DNA of 64,000 nt from NCBI GenBank assembly GCA_012934845.2, contig WNNJ02000342.1:62001-126000 (forward strand). Reading direction: 5' to 3'. Position numbers and translations under genes: made by a program. This DNA is from Pomphorhynchus laevis (taxonomy: Eukaryota; Acanthocephala; Palaeacanthocephala; Echinorhynchida; Pomphorhynchidae). Of this stretch, positions 1 to 11,800 are shown one piece after another. The notes beneath the pieces were generated by a model. It worked only from the letters and a program-made list of their open reading frames with translations, had not been told where the DNA came from and made no database searches. Numbering within the stretch: position 1 is the first letter of the stretch; the number at the start of each line of letters is the position of its first letter.

Positions 1-324
1 GATCTTTGAATATTTTGACCATCTTACTTTTAAATCGAAAACCTCTTGCTATAACATATTGACTGCATCCTCCTCTGAGGCGAAAACTATCTTTAGTAAT
101 CGTGAACATACATCCTTCGATTTTTTACCTATCCGGAATAAGCTTCTAACATTCAGCTTACGCACAATATGTTCATCCCCTTTTACGAAAATATCTGATA
201 AGATTGAGCGGATTGAGTTAATGTCGTCGTCAGCAATAGTTTGTACATCGATTGAGGACGATTCTTGAACATTGCTAAAGAAAGGCAATTGCCTCCGATA
301 TTGAGTTGACGTCCTCGTCAACAT
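1..324 (-). pseudogene. CR1-like LINE ORF1, C-terminal fragment
   Basis: The minus-strand translation matches the RNA-binding-like C-terminal half of the ORF1 protein encoded at 62979-63992. Shared blocks are a DDD..SIR...SDIFV stretch, NVRSLFR.GKK and RLLKIVF. An in-frame stop lies at about 49-51; recognisable sequence continues past it to the left window edge, so the copy is broken and also cut by the window. It belongs to group 2 of the CR1-like LINEs here. Confidence 0.7.
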
Positions 325-400
325 TAGTTAGTACATCGATTGAAGACGATTCTTAAACATTTTTAAAAATAACACAATTGCCTCCGAGAAATGCGAGTTA
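221..400. repeat. Tandem duplication of about 88 bp inside LINE ORF1
   Basis: Two adjacent diverged copies (about 221-306 and 310-400) share a TACATCGATTGA.GACGATTC block and a CAATTGCCTCCGA block. The duplication lies at the 5' side of the minus-strand ORF1 fragment. Confidence 0.6.
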
Positions 401-445
401 GATAGTTTTCATTTATAACATCACTAGTACATCTATCAGAAATAT

Positions 446-1550
446 CCGCCCCCTTATCGACTTCCATTCTTGTATGTATCTTCTTTTTTTCGCGTCTGTT
501 CTAATTCATCCTCCTCCCGTCCCATCCCTATTTTTTGCGGGGTCCCACAAGGTTCAGTCCTAGGTCCCCTGCTTTTCTCTCTTCTGCTTGGCGATCTATC
601 TCCGTTTATCAAACCTTACTCCTTTAAAATCATGCAATACGCCGATGACATTCTAATCTATGCTCATGCACCCGCACATCGCATACACGATATCGCCATT
701 TCTGCCTCCAACTGTCTTTCTTCTATCTACAAACGTCTCTCCGATCTCCATCACGTTCTAAACCCCGACAAGTCTAAAATAATGCGGATCCTCCCCTGCA
801 AACCAAACATATCTTCTCCCACTGTATCTTTTGCCTCATCGAGCATCTCCATAGTACACAATCTCACTTTCTTAGCCTTCCATTTCGATGATCAGCTTTC
901 CCTTAAACCCTTCGTCCGTGACAAGGTTCGCTCGTCTAACTTAATTATCCGTGACATCCGCCGTATCCGCCCCCTTATCGACTTCCATTCTTGTATGTAT
1001 CTTCTTTCATCGCTTCTTTTCCCTAAAATCGATTACTGCCTTAGCCTTTTCGCCAATACTCCAAAATCCATCATCATACACCTTCAACAAATAATCAACT
1101 CCGCCGTTCGAGTGTTCTTTCCTCTCTGTCGCTTCGACCACACATCCACATATTTTGCCCAACTCTCCTGGCCCACCATCCACATCCGCATCAAACTCCG
1201 CCTTCTTCTCATTACTTTTCGTCTCATCGATATCGGCTCCCCATCGTTCATCAACCTTATATTCTTAGACGACAATCGCCCCACCTCGCTATCGATGCGT
1301 TCCCGTCATACCCCCTTACTCCACGTTCCTAATTACTTCAACAACCACGGTCTCCGATCCTTCCTCTTCGCCGCCTCATTCGCCTGGAATCAACTCTCTC
1401 TCGTGGTCCGCCGTGCTCCCTCCTTTATCACATTCAAACACCTCCTCCGTTCACACCTTCTCGACACATGATTTACATTTGTGTTTTGTTGTGGTCATGT
1501 AAGCGTGCGCTGGTACGCATTTGCCACGTTAAAATAAATCTTTTTTATCA
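446..1550 (+). mobile_element. CR1-like LINE copy I (group 1), 5'-truncated
   Basis: A 333-codon frame (470-1471) encodes the C-terminal part of a non-LTR reverse transcriptase. It has the motif B block CGVPQGSVLGPLLF, the catalytic block MQYADDILIYA and the thumb region. The 3' UTR holds the family hairpin and ends with TTAAAATAAATC and a T-rich stretch. Group 1 copies at 40681-41745 and 57100-58165 are close relatives. The first 45 bp (446-490) do not belong upstream of the RT: they repeat 966-1010 of the same copy. The endonuclease and the N-terminal RT are absent. Confidence 0.9.
1503..1518 (+). other. LINE 3' UTR stem-loop
   Basis: Stem GCGTGC/GTACGC with a GCTG loop, about 30 nt before the 3' end of LINE copy I. 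The same hairpin occurs at 29918-29933 (minus), 41696-41711, 58120-58135 and 59792-59808. In LINEs of the CR1/L2 type, 3' hairpins are known to be recognised by the reverse transcriptase. Confidence 0.6.
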
Positions 1551-2329
1551 AAATATCTTAGCAATTGCGAAGAATTACACGTTCAAGAAGCTGACAGCAT
1601 ATAGAGGTTAAACTTATAAGTTTAACTTACATTCGGAATTATTGAATGTGCAATCAGTAATTCACGATCGAACCAAGGACGTGTATACCATCGAGTTGGT
1701 TGTCTGCATTGCAGTGAGAATCAATTTAAAAAAATTCAATTGTATCAATAAAGTATTAAAAGGCGTATTCTACACCATAGATAAAGCCATTAGGCCATGT
1801 GACATTGCTCAAATAACGTTCGATAATATAAAAACGGCTCTTGTACATATTCAATTTACGTTGCACGAGATACTTATATGGACAAGATTCTGTTCAATAC
1901 TAATAGTACAGGTTTGTTAATACTTTATTAGTACAGGCTTACTGTACTTTAATAGTACAGGTTTATTAAAGTAGCTATTGTGGGTATCCATCCACTATCA
2001 AGTCCACTAAATTATAAATTTGCGGTTTTAAAACAACAAAAAATAAGCAAAAACAAAAATATGATCAATGTCAATAGGCTGATTGAAGATATTTGTTATC
2101 CATTTCCTTGAATTTATTAAATTTTAATTTGTAAGAACGAAGGAAAATCATACAAGAAAAAGATTATTTTATATTTTAACGGTAACTATTTTTATTATTT
2201 TAATGTACAAAGCTGTAATTTATTTGCTGGTGATGATCTTAGTTGCCATTGAAATATTGAATAATGTTTCTCTTGTTTGATATTTGTTGGTTCTTATTAT
2301 ATTAAAATTCAATAGATTCATATTGATGT
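1551..2329. other. Spacer with no recognised gene
   Basis: A+T-rich spacer. It contains a 92-codon frame (1642-1920) that I do not recognise and a short run of TTTAATAGTACAGG-like repeats (about 1898-1970). I see no further coding signal. Confidence 0.4.
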
Positions 2330-5300
2330 GTGTGGGATTTTAAAATAGTATGAATAATTGAATGAATTATTAAGAGACGAAAAAGATCGGAGACTATGTT
2401 CGAAGGATGGCAAGAAGGCCTTTTGAGCGTATGACGAAAGGCAATTTATTCCGTAGAAGAGAATCAGCAGTAAGAATAGAAGGGCGGCCACAGATCGAGG
2501 AAAATGACGGAACATTTTAATAAATCTTCGACATATGGACGAAGATTTATTGAGATGAGGCTGGATTTGGTAAGGGCTAGAAGATGCAGATAAGAAAGCG
2601 AGTTTACGGAAAGGAGTAGAAAAGTATGCGGGTGATATGGACTATAATCCGGCTTTTCATAGTTAGCCAGTTGAATTTAGAGAGGTGTGAGGAAATGTGA
2701 TCAAAATTACGGAGGGGAAAGGATACGCACGACGGAATTTACAAGGCGCTGGAGAGGAATAATAGAGGAGTTAGAAGAGAAAGCAAAAAGACAGCAAATA
2801 GTCGATCTTAGGAAACAATAGATTGGAGATAAGAGAGTGATTTGTAGGTCGCGAAATAGATTGTAAGAGCGGTTTTGTCTCGAACCAATTAATTGAGATA
2901 AATAAAATTGTCGAAGTGAACTCCCGAGAAAGTGAGATAATCAACAATAGAAAGAACGGTCGAATTAAGAAATATCGATGGAGGAAAGACTAAGATAAGT
3001 GGAATTATCATTCATCTTAGGGATTACCACTCTTATGGGATTACCCATAAGTAATATTACCCAAAAATACTTGAAAATGAGAAAAAAACAATTTGTAGAA
3101 GAAACGGAGAGATCATCGAAAAGATGCGCATAAGAATGAGAGTAAAGGAGTAAAACATCAGCATCTTGTATGATCCAGAAGTTATGGTCACATGTAATGC
3201 TGGAGAGATCGCCAAGGAGAAGAGATAAATGAATTGGCTCGAGCACAGAACGTTGAGTAACGCCACAATATGGAGAGAGGAAATGGCAGTGAAGACGCTT
3301 TGAAAAATACTGTAAGATCGTTCAGAGAGATAAGAGGATAACCAGGATGCAGTAGCAGAAGAAATCCATAGTTGTGACGAAGGCGACGAAGGAGGATAAA
3401 ATCGTTAACAATGCAACACGCGGAGGAAAAGTCAAGGGAAATTACGACACTGCAGAGTTTATTATCACGAATAAGAAGTAAATCAGAGAAAACTGTTGCA
3501 AGCCGACTCAGTAGAATGATGATATTGGAAATCATATTGAATGGAAGATAGTTTGTACAAATAAATATAGGTGTTAATCTGGTTTAAGTTAATACATTCA
3601 AGTAGTTTAGTGACAGCTTGAAGGTTATAGATAGGGCGATATGAAGAATGCAGCAAGTGATCAATGTAGTGTTTTTTAGTAGTGGTTGAACTATGGTGGA
3701 TTTCCAATTAAAAGGAAAAGAGCTACTACGAATGGAAGAGTTAAACATTGAGGTTTGGAAAGTAGCAAGTTGAATGCCCTTAAATTTTAGTATAAGTAGG
3801 AACATAATTTGCAGGAGATATTTTGCTATGTAAAGATAGCAACAGACGAGAAACCTCGTTGACAGATACAGGAAGATGATGAAATAGTTCAGGCAGACGA
3901 AGATTTTAGCAAAGAAGACAAGATAGGAGAAAAATACATGCCTAGAACAGTTGAATAGAGCTTCGATTAATGATTAACAAAACATTTATGTAGATCGAGA
4001 GTGCTAACAGATGTAGAACGCGACAGTACATTGTTGAGAGTATTCAATTTAGATTTTGAATTAGATGAAGATAGAAATTTATTCTTCCAAAAAAGCAGTC
4101 CTACTACGCCGAAGGTAGGTTCTTGACGAACGACGTGGATACACTTCGAACGCATACAGTCAGAGTTAGCCATGTTACACAGTACGTTCGATGTTGAGTA
4201 TAGAGTCGACATGGAAGAATTTTGTCGAGTTTAGAAGATAGTTCAAAATCAAAGAGATTATACATATAGTCCGGACGTTAGAGAGTGAAAGACTAAAACG
4301 TGAGATTATAGACAATTAGTAGAGAATAAAAAAGATGAAGATCGAAACGTTTTCACTGTCACGGATAATAGGTGACAGATAAAAATAAGAGCGTTTAATT
4401 GGAAGAGAGATGATGTCAAGAAAATGATCGAATAGGCCGGAATCCAAAGTAGAGATAACGACTGATAAAGATAGTCTATTAGGAATCGCGATTAAATCAT
4501 GAATACCAGCAAGAATGTAGGTAGAGGTAGAGTGTGTAGAGAAGATATGATAGAATAGTTACAGTCGTTAAAAGCGGTGATAAGTTTTTGGGTATCAAGA
4601 AGCCGATGACGATTCAAACGAATGTTGATATTGCCCAGTACGAGAGAAGGAGTAGATGAGAGCAAGATATGTTAGATCAGATAATATATTTCAGCAAAGA
4701 AAGTATTAGATGGATAACTAGAGCCAAGACGATTCATTAAATACATATTCAGCGATGATCAACTTACTGAAATATTGAAAATAAGAAGTTCAAAGGTTTG
4801 TGGGATAAAAGGATCAACTAAAAGTTGAAGAAGCAGAGAACGGTAAAGGAAAGCGATGATGCCATCATGATTACTGGATTAGACACTATCAGATGATTGA
4901 GAACGGGACTTATTTATGACAGAATAATCGAAAGAATGTAGGTGTCGAAGCGGGATGCCATTACTATCAAGATGCCTAGATTTAATGAGGCAAAGCAGAT
5001 CTAACTGTTTGGAGAAGAGGTCAAGTACTAAGTCGTATTTATTCGCGATGCATCGGATGTCTAGGAGGCCGAGATTGAATGAAGATGTAGTCAGAGAAGA
5101 AGACGAGGAGGGTAAGTGACTTTCATTGAATTTTAGGTAGAAGTGTGGCGATAAATTTTTATCAACCTGTTTGATTGCTAGCGAAGATTCACCGTTACGT
5201 TTAGAGTAAGTGTTTTATCACGAGCAGATGCAAGTTTAGCAATGTCGAATGGAAAGCGATCAAGAAACATTCAATAGTTTGAAATAGAAGGTAAAAGTAC

Positions 5301-5602
5301 AAAAGTCTAGACAGAATGAAGGAGGCTTGTAAGCGATATGTTAGGACAACCTTAAGTAAAGTAAGGTAGGTGGTATCACTGGAGAAAGATATTAAACAAA
5401 TAAGAGATAAGGGTTCGATTTCATTATAAATTGAACAGTTGTTTACATGAGTTAGAAGTTTACGAATAAAGCAAAAGGCGTTAACATTGTGATTAAGACG
5501 ATATTTTATTTGATCAGAAAGAGGTATATTTTTCAAAATGATGCAACGATCGCGACTAGCATGACGTTTATTAATAGCAGAAGAGTAAGGAGGATAGGGC
5601 AT
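2330..5602 (-). mobile_element. CR1-like LINE copy II (group 1), decayed but nearly full length
   Basis: Several short minus-strand frames line up in order with group 1 proteins. Frame 5201-5602 matches the ORF1 RNA-binding-like region (ASRDRCIILKNI...). Frame 3584-3805 matches the RT start (FNSSIRSSSFPFNWKSTIV). Frame 3188-3535 matches RT motif A (KLCSVVISLDFSSA). Frame 2965-3246 covers the LLGDLSS and DADVLLLYSH region, where the YADD core is degraded. Frame 2318-2515 matches the C-terminus. Many stops and frameshifts make it one of the oldest copies here. Confidence 0.8.
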
Positions 5603-5609
5603 GCAGACG

Positions 5610-5815
5610 TGAATGAAATTTATATAATATATACTATAATTTATATAATTTATATATAATATATTTATATATAAATATTATATAAAATAGTATATTATAT
5701 TTATATATTATATATAATATAATATATTATAGTATATAAATATATAATATATTTATATATAAAACAATATATATTATATTATATATAAATATATATGTTT
5801 ATATATATTCATGAG
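5610..5815. repeat. AT-only low-complexity tract
   Basis: About 200 bp made almost wholly of TATA, ATAT and TAATAT runs, directly between the 5' end of LINE copy II and the decayed LINE copy III. Confidence 0.85.
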
Positions 5816-6229
5816 TTTACAGATACCCACCAAATCATGTTCTTAAAATTCTCCTTCCAGTCATATTTCAAAATGATGTTTTTGCAACTCAATAAATCTC
5901 TATTTTTATCTGTTCTCTTCTGAAAAAATTGTCTTTAGACTCCAATTCTGCATTATACCGTCATATTTCTAACGTCCAAACAATTACAAACTTCTTAAAC
6001 ACTGTTTTAAACTAAATTACTTTTTATTTTCTTTCGGGTGTCCTTAAGTATAAGCAGAGTATATTTTGGAGTTTCAATTTTTATACAATGTTTGCTACTT
6101 ATTGTCTTTTCAGAATCAGCCGTCATTAATCAAGTATCAAAAAAGTTTTTTCTCAAAAAGGAAAACTCCGAAAATAAGCGATGCTTGATTCTGAAGAGGC
6201 AAAAAATATCAAACATTATATAAAAATTG

Positions 6230-7320
6230 GAGCTCCAAAAATACTATGTTTATACTAAAGAACATTTGCTTTCCTACAATTTACACTCTCCTTTCCAGTC
6301 TGATTTTCGTCATCATTATTCTACCGTAGCTGCTAGTAATAATGTGTTCAATCATCAACTCATGTCTCTTACAAAAGCTTATATCAGTGTTGTTATTTTT
6401 CTCGACCATTTTTAGCCTTTAACATTTTATTCTTCATGTCTTTCTGAGCATATTTTTATGTATTCTTAAACTTCTACTCTTGTGCAACTTCATAGACACA
6501 TAGAGTTTCCCAAGAGTCCGTACTTGATCTACTTATTTTCACGCTAGACCTATATGATTTATTCCGTCTAACTAATTTCCATAATTTTTGCACAATGCAA
6601 TATGCTAACGATATCACTCTTTACGCTCATGTAAACATTGACTACGTTACTGACCTGTTTATTATCTCAACGATTTTTGTATATGCTTCATTTCACAGTA
6701 TCTTATTTCCATTCATATATTCCTAAATTCAGAAAAGTCCAAAGTTCTTTTGATTGCACCTTCAGAAATCAACTCATATCAATTTTATGTTTTATTAAAC
6801 TCGAAACCTATTCCGTAGTTGATCATCTGAACTTTCTCAAATTTTATTTTGATAATAAGATATATCTTATTGGTTATTTTCATCATACGGTCTGCACTTC
6901 CAACGTACTCCTCCAGAGACCTTCGACGCAACTCGTAGACTACTAGATTTTTAAGCATTCCTTACTCTTATCTCCGCCCTTCTTTTCATTAAGATTTACT
7001 ATTTCTCATCACATTTGCTAACTCATCCTAAACGACTAATTAGCCTATCCAAAGTAACTTAAACACTGCAATTCGTATTATTTTCCGCCTTCGCCGTTTT
7101 GATTCTATTTATATTCACTTACCTATCTTCACTTGTAGGTGAATATAGTGAATATAATTGATACTCGGCGTATCAATTTCCATTTACTCTCTCTTACATT
7201 TCGTCTCTGTAAAATTAGCTTATTTTCCCAGTACTAGAGGAGAGCTCTGCAAAAGCTCAGAGCCCCTTTCGTCTCTTCTCATGCGTCTTATCGAATTATT
7301 GATCCTTACTGCCAATTGAT
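6230..7320 (+). mobile_element. CR1-like LINE copy III (group 1), decayed
   Basis: Translated pieces follow the order of a group 1 RT: HSPFQSDFRHHYST near 6280-6320 (family form PPFQSAFRSNHST), a QYANDITLYAH block near 6598-6630 (family form QYADDILIYAH) and FRLRRFDS near 7085-7110. Stops interrupt every frame. The 5' boundary is uncertain and could lie nearer 5850. Confidence 0.65.
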
Positions 7321-7329
7321 TATTAGTAA

Positions 7330-8640
7330 AACTTTATTATTTATGTGATTATTTGTGCATCAGTTTTTGTGTATATGCATGAGATTTTATTGACCTGCAA
7401 TTTTCGTGAATCTGTAATTTCTGTGGACCTGATTCTAGCTTATCGTATTTGCACTGTAAATAATATAAATTATTATTAATTATTATTTATGAAATCCGAC
7501 AGTGTTTTACGAAAAGCGAAAATGTGAAATTTATAATTGCAATAATATCTGGAAGCTGTATAAATTATTTCCACATTTAATGCCATATCATAATTTTACA
7601 AGTTTGAGAACATATCAAGCGTATGCTAAAAAGAAACTTTTGCAAACACGATGAAATATTATGATCAAATTGACTTATAAAGGATCAGTAAAATTACACT
7701 GATTTAAGAATCATAAATAATACAAACTACAATTTAATTTGATGATTAAAATAACATTTAATGTTTTAATTTTATACATTTGAACGAAATCTTCGTTACC
7801 TGTAAAACAATATATTTCAATGATTTGGCTTGTTTTTTGATTTTATTGTTACATTGTTAAAATTAATGTTAACTTTCTTAAATCGAAGTTAACGTTTAAT
7901 TTAAATATAATGAGTCATACTATGAAGAAATAAGGTTACGTAATATAGATACTTTGTAAAGCATATTAGCACGAAGAATGAGATATAATGATAGCCTTTT
8001 CTAAAATTTTGGTAAGCTGGCATGTTTACGGCAGTTAACATTGCTTTTAGTCATTACCTGATTTTAATGGCTATTTCCATTAGTTAGTATTTGCCACTGG
8101 CTCGCAAACTCAACACACTCAAGACGGCATATTTAATCATTCTAAAAAATTGGATTCGCTATGATTTTTTAAAAATATACGCGTTTATAAACAAGACCTT
8201 AGAACGAAGTGTTATACTCTGTCTGGTGCAATGCTCCAAAAATGTTCATTGTTTTGCTTGTGTTCAAAAATCTCATATCTGCAAGTTAAGAGACATAATT
8301 GCTATAATTGAAAAACCGACTTTTATTTAAATCAGTGTTATTATTAATGTAGTTTAGTTTGAAAGCTTACATGAGATTTTTTGTTTGATCAAATGAATAT
8401 CATCGTTTTATAGTTTTTTTGCGCTTACAATTTATAATTATCATATATTTGTATCATTTATTGCCGAAAGTATTTTTTGCATTTTGCCTTTGATCATGAC
8501 TTGATAAGAGTTGACTGAAACATATAGCTTATCTTTCAGCACGTGCTGTTAACTACATTTATCATTGCTTATGATATTGTAAATGGCTAATACAGCGAAA
8601 ACTTGTCTGTCTCAACCGTTTATTTATACTACATAATATG
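7330..8640. other. A+T-rich upstream flank of the ubiquitin-conjugating enzyme gene
   Basis: No recognisable gene. A 79-codon frame at 8091-8330 matches nothing I know. The stretch probably includes the promoter and 5' flank of the gene that starts at 8887, but I see no clear core promoter element. Confidence 0.4.
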
Positions 8641-8845
8641 ACGTGCTTAGCCATTTGTTCAATTATACTTTGAGTTAGTTGGAAGACGTAAAATATAACT
8701 TAAAACAAGAATTTTGTTACATTTAACAATTATTGTTGAAGTTTCATTCTACAACATTCAAAAAAGAGTGAGATTATTCGTTTTTGACGAATTGATACTG
8801 TGTTTTTGGTTGCTTAATGACCTATAAAATAATGTCGATTTAACG
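8641..8845 (+). repeat. Direct repeat, first copy, before ubc-1 exon 1
   Basis: About 205 bp are repeated in the same direction at 14973-15170. Shared blocks include TTAGCCATTTGTTCA, TAACTTAAAACAAG and ATAAAATAATGTCGATT. By eye the identity is roughly three quarters or more. This copy ends about 40 bp before the ATG; the second ends about 100 bp before exon 2. Confidence 0.75.
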
Positions 8846-8860
8846 GATTCTAAACCATTG

Positions 8861-8877
8861 ACTTTTCTGCTTTGTAG
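8861..8877 (+). promoter_or_regulatory. Splice-acceptor-like sequence just before the ubc-1 start codon
   Basis: A pyrimidine-rich run (ACTTTTCTGCTTTGTAG) ends in AG 9 nt before the ATG at 8887. It would suit either a 5' UTR intron or a spliced-leader trans-splicing acceptor. No donor was identified upstream. Confidence 0.45.
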
Positions 8878-8886
8878 ATACCGAAA

Positions 8887-11800
8887 ATGTCGACTCCTGC
8901 CCGTCGTCGACTTATGCGGGATTTCAAAAAGTAAGTATTTCTTGATTATATTGCATTACATTATCTAAGTTTCAAATGTTCTGCTTCAACGGTGAATTAT
9001 TATTATTGCTTATTTAAGTTGTATCACATTATCATCACATTTCTAACACCATAAATGTTTCCGACATTGTACAAAACAAAATAAAATTGTGCTGTAATAA
9101 GATAAAGATAAAGATTTTCTTAAATAACAAAACTTAGTGTTATATAACAACTAAAAAATAAAATAAAAAGGAACTTGTATCGAAAATACATTAATGAAAA
9201 ATTTAGCTAATGAGTCGCGATTCAGGTCTTCACCAATCTTTAAGGCCTCAGGTCCAGCGGGATCTGAGCCCCCAGCCAATCCAACACGCCGCCCTTCGAC
9301 TGAACCACTCAGGGTCTTTCACCCCCCCCGAATAGACGATGCTTAGTAATCGCAAGATGAGGAGCTTAAGAAATCTTAGTCGTTGTTCTGGGGGACGTCC
9401 TCTTGAAAAGAAGACCAATCCCGAGATAGCCCAAGTACCCCAGAGGCGCACTTGGGTTTTCTCTTTCAATGACATATGTTGGGCCCGTTTCAGGGCCCAA
9501 CTAGCTTTCAGGATACGTTTTAGTCTATCCAGGTTAGCTTTTGCTGACCAGTTCACCGTAATGGTAAACCCCAGGTATCTTACTCGACTTGTGAAGGTAG
9601 GGAGTGGTTGATTAGTCAGGATGGAAGTTAGAGCAGAGAGTGCTAATCTCTTTAGTTTTTTCCTTGTCGCAGGAGCGCCATGAAAGACAACCACCTGCGA
9701 TTTGGAGGAGTTTAAAACCAGGTTGGACAAGGGCTGCTGATTATTTAATCTAGTAAAGAAACGGCTGATGTTAGAGACTACATCTTTGCACCTGCGTTTA
9801 GAGAACAGGGCTGTGGTATCATCAGCGTATATCACAAGATGTTGATTGCGTTTGATTTTTTTGTAGAGTTCAATAGAGGCAGCACGATACAAGATTGGAG
9901 AAAGTGGGGAGCCTTGAGGCACACCTGTAATAGGGTAGAACTGACGTGCATATGGGTCGTCTTCATAGAAGAATCGCTTTGTGTACAGCAATATTTCCAC
10001 CCTGTTAACAACTCTCGCAGGCAACCCGAGGGACCTGAGAGAAGTGATAACAAAAGGGATGGAAATGCGGTCAAAAGCAGCCGAAAAGTCAAGAAAGACA
10101 GCCACAGCAAGCTGATGACTGTTATCTTGACAAAACTGTTGCACTTCACCTATTGCTGAATGGACCGAGCGATCTTTTACATACCCATGAAAACCTGGTG
10201 GGATTAAATTTCGCCTACTTAGATGGTCGCGGATTTTACGTGCAAGCGCTTTTTCGTAAATGGAGATGAGGGAGTTTTGAATTGAAATAGGCCGCAGATC
10301 TTTTGGGCGACTTCCTTTCTCTGACTATCTGTCAAAAGCTGACAGACACTAGTGGAGAGTGGCGCGTGGGTTCTGGAGGTGCCCGGGAGTGGCCCCCAGG
10401 AGTTAAGGATATCTGAAACAGATAAGTCCCTACTCCTGAAGTCACACCAAGGTGGAATTGGTTGGGGTGATTGAGTGACTCCATAATTGTGTAGGGATAG
10501 TGACTCATCCAAAACTTTATCAAGGCCTATTCTACCAATCCAGCCTAAAGCTCTATCCTTCCAACAGACAAACTTCTTCTTTTTGAATATCTTCCAGAAG
10601 GAAGACTGAGAAGGGCTAAGGCGAGAAATGCTTGCCTTATCCCTACTCAGCTGGAACCTATATCTGGTGCTCCAGTATTCATTCGAGAGGGCTTGTCTTG
10701 CGGAAACAGAGAGATCAGGAAAGTGTAGCATTTTAGCTAGGACCTTGAGTTTTGTTGGAGTGGGATTGTATATGCGACCTTTATAGGTAGCGATAGTATC
10801 GCGGTAGCTTGCGAAGAGAGGTAGGTATTAAATTCGGTCAAACTCTCATTCCCAATTCAGGGGAAGAGTTGGATAGCTGCCTGAAAGAAGGCCACCCTGA
10901 TGGGATCAAAGTGGAACCTTCTTCTCAGCAACGTATCTTCATCTAACCTCCAACGAATAAGGTCATGAGAGGTGGTCTGTTGATGGCGCGACTGCTTAGT
11001 ACAGATGGGTTTCAACAACCACGTTTTTTGAAGCAGTAATATGTCAAGGAGTGAATTAGTTGTTGATCAATGAAAGGTGGGGGAACGTGGTTTGTGAATA
11101 AGATAGTCGATCCTGGCTCTGCGGTTTGCAGCATTAATCCAACGACCAGTTCTGTCGTTGAAGTCACCAAGTAACATGTCATAGCCACTACCTAATATAC
11201 CATTCATAAAATCACGTGATGATGGGTTATATACGGAGTGAAGTGGGTGTATATATGCTGAGGGATAAATCGAGTAATGTCTTGAGGGATACGGATATAC
11301 CGCGTCTCCTGAAGGACTATAACATCTGCATCTCTACCAGATAAAAGGCTAAGGGCAGAAGCACCTCCCGAATTCCACTGAAGGATATTCAGTGTAAAAG
11401 GCTCTTGATTACTTTGCATTGTGTTAGTTTAGCTGGAAGGGGATTGCCACATCCTAGACAGAGCTAGGGGTGGAAGGATTGCCCCCTTTACCACTAGCGC
11501 CGCCCAGAGTGGGTACTAGCCCCCTAGCATTATCATTATTTCCCTTTGAGGCGCTTCTGTTAATGCCCATAAGCATTTTGCCGATCTTTAAGGGGGGAAC
11601 GGCTTGGGCCGAAGCTCCTCGTTTCTTGGATTTCCGAGCCGACGCCCCTCTTTTATTTGTATCCCCATCGGTTGGAATTGTTATAACCGGATTGACGAAC
11701 ATATTGGCAATTGTTTTCGGCACAAGCTCTTGCATTTCCTTTCTGAAATTTTCGAACTTGAGGTCCATAATTAACATAGACTCGCAGTCAGAGGATCTAT

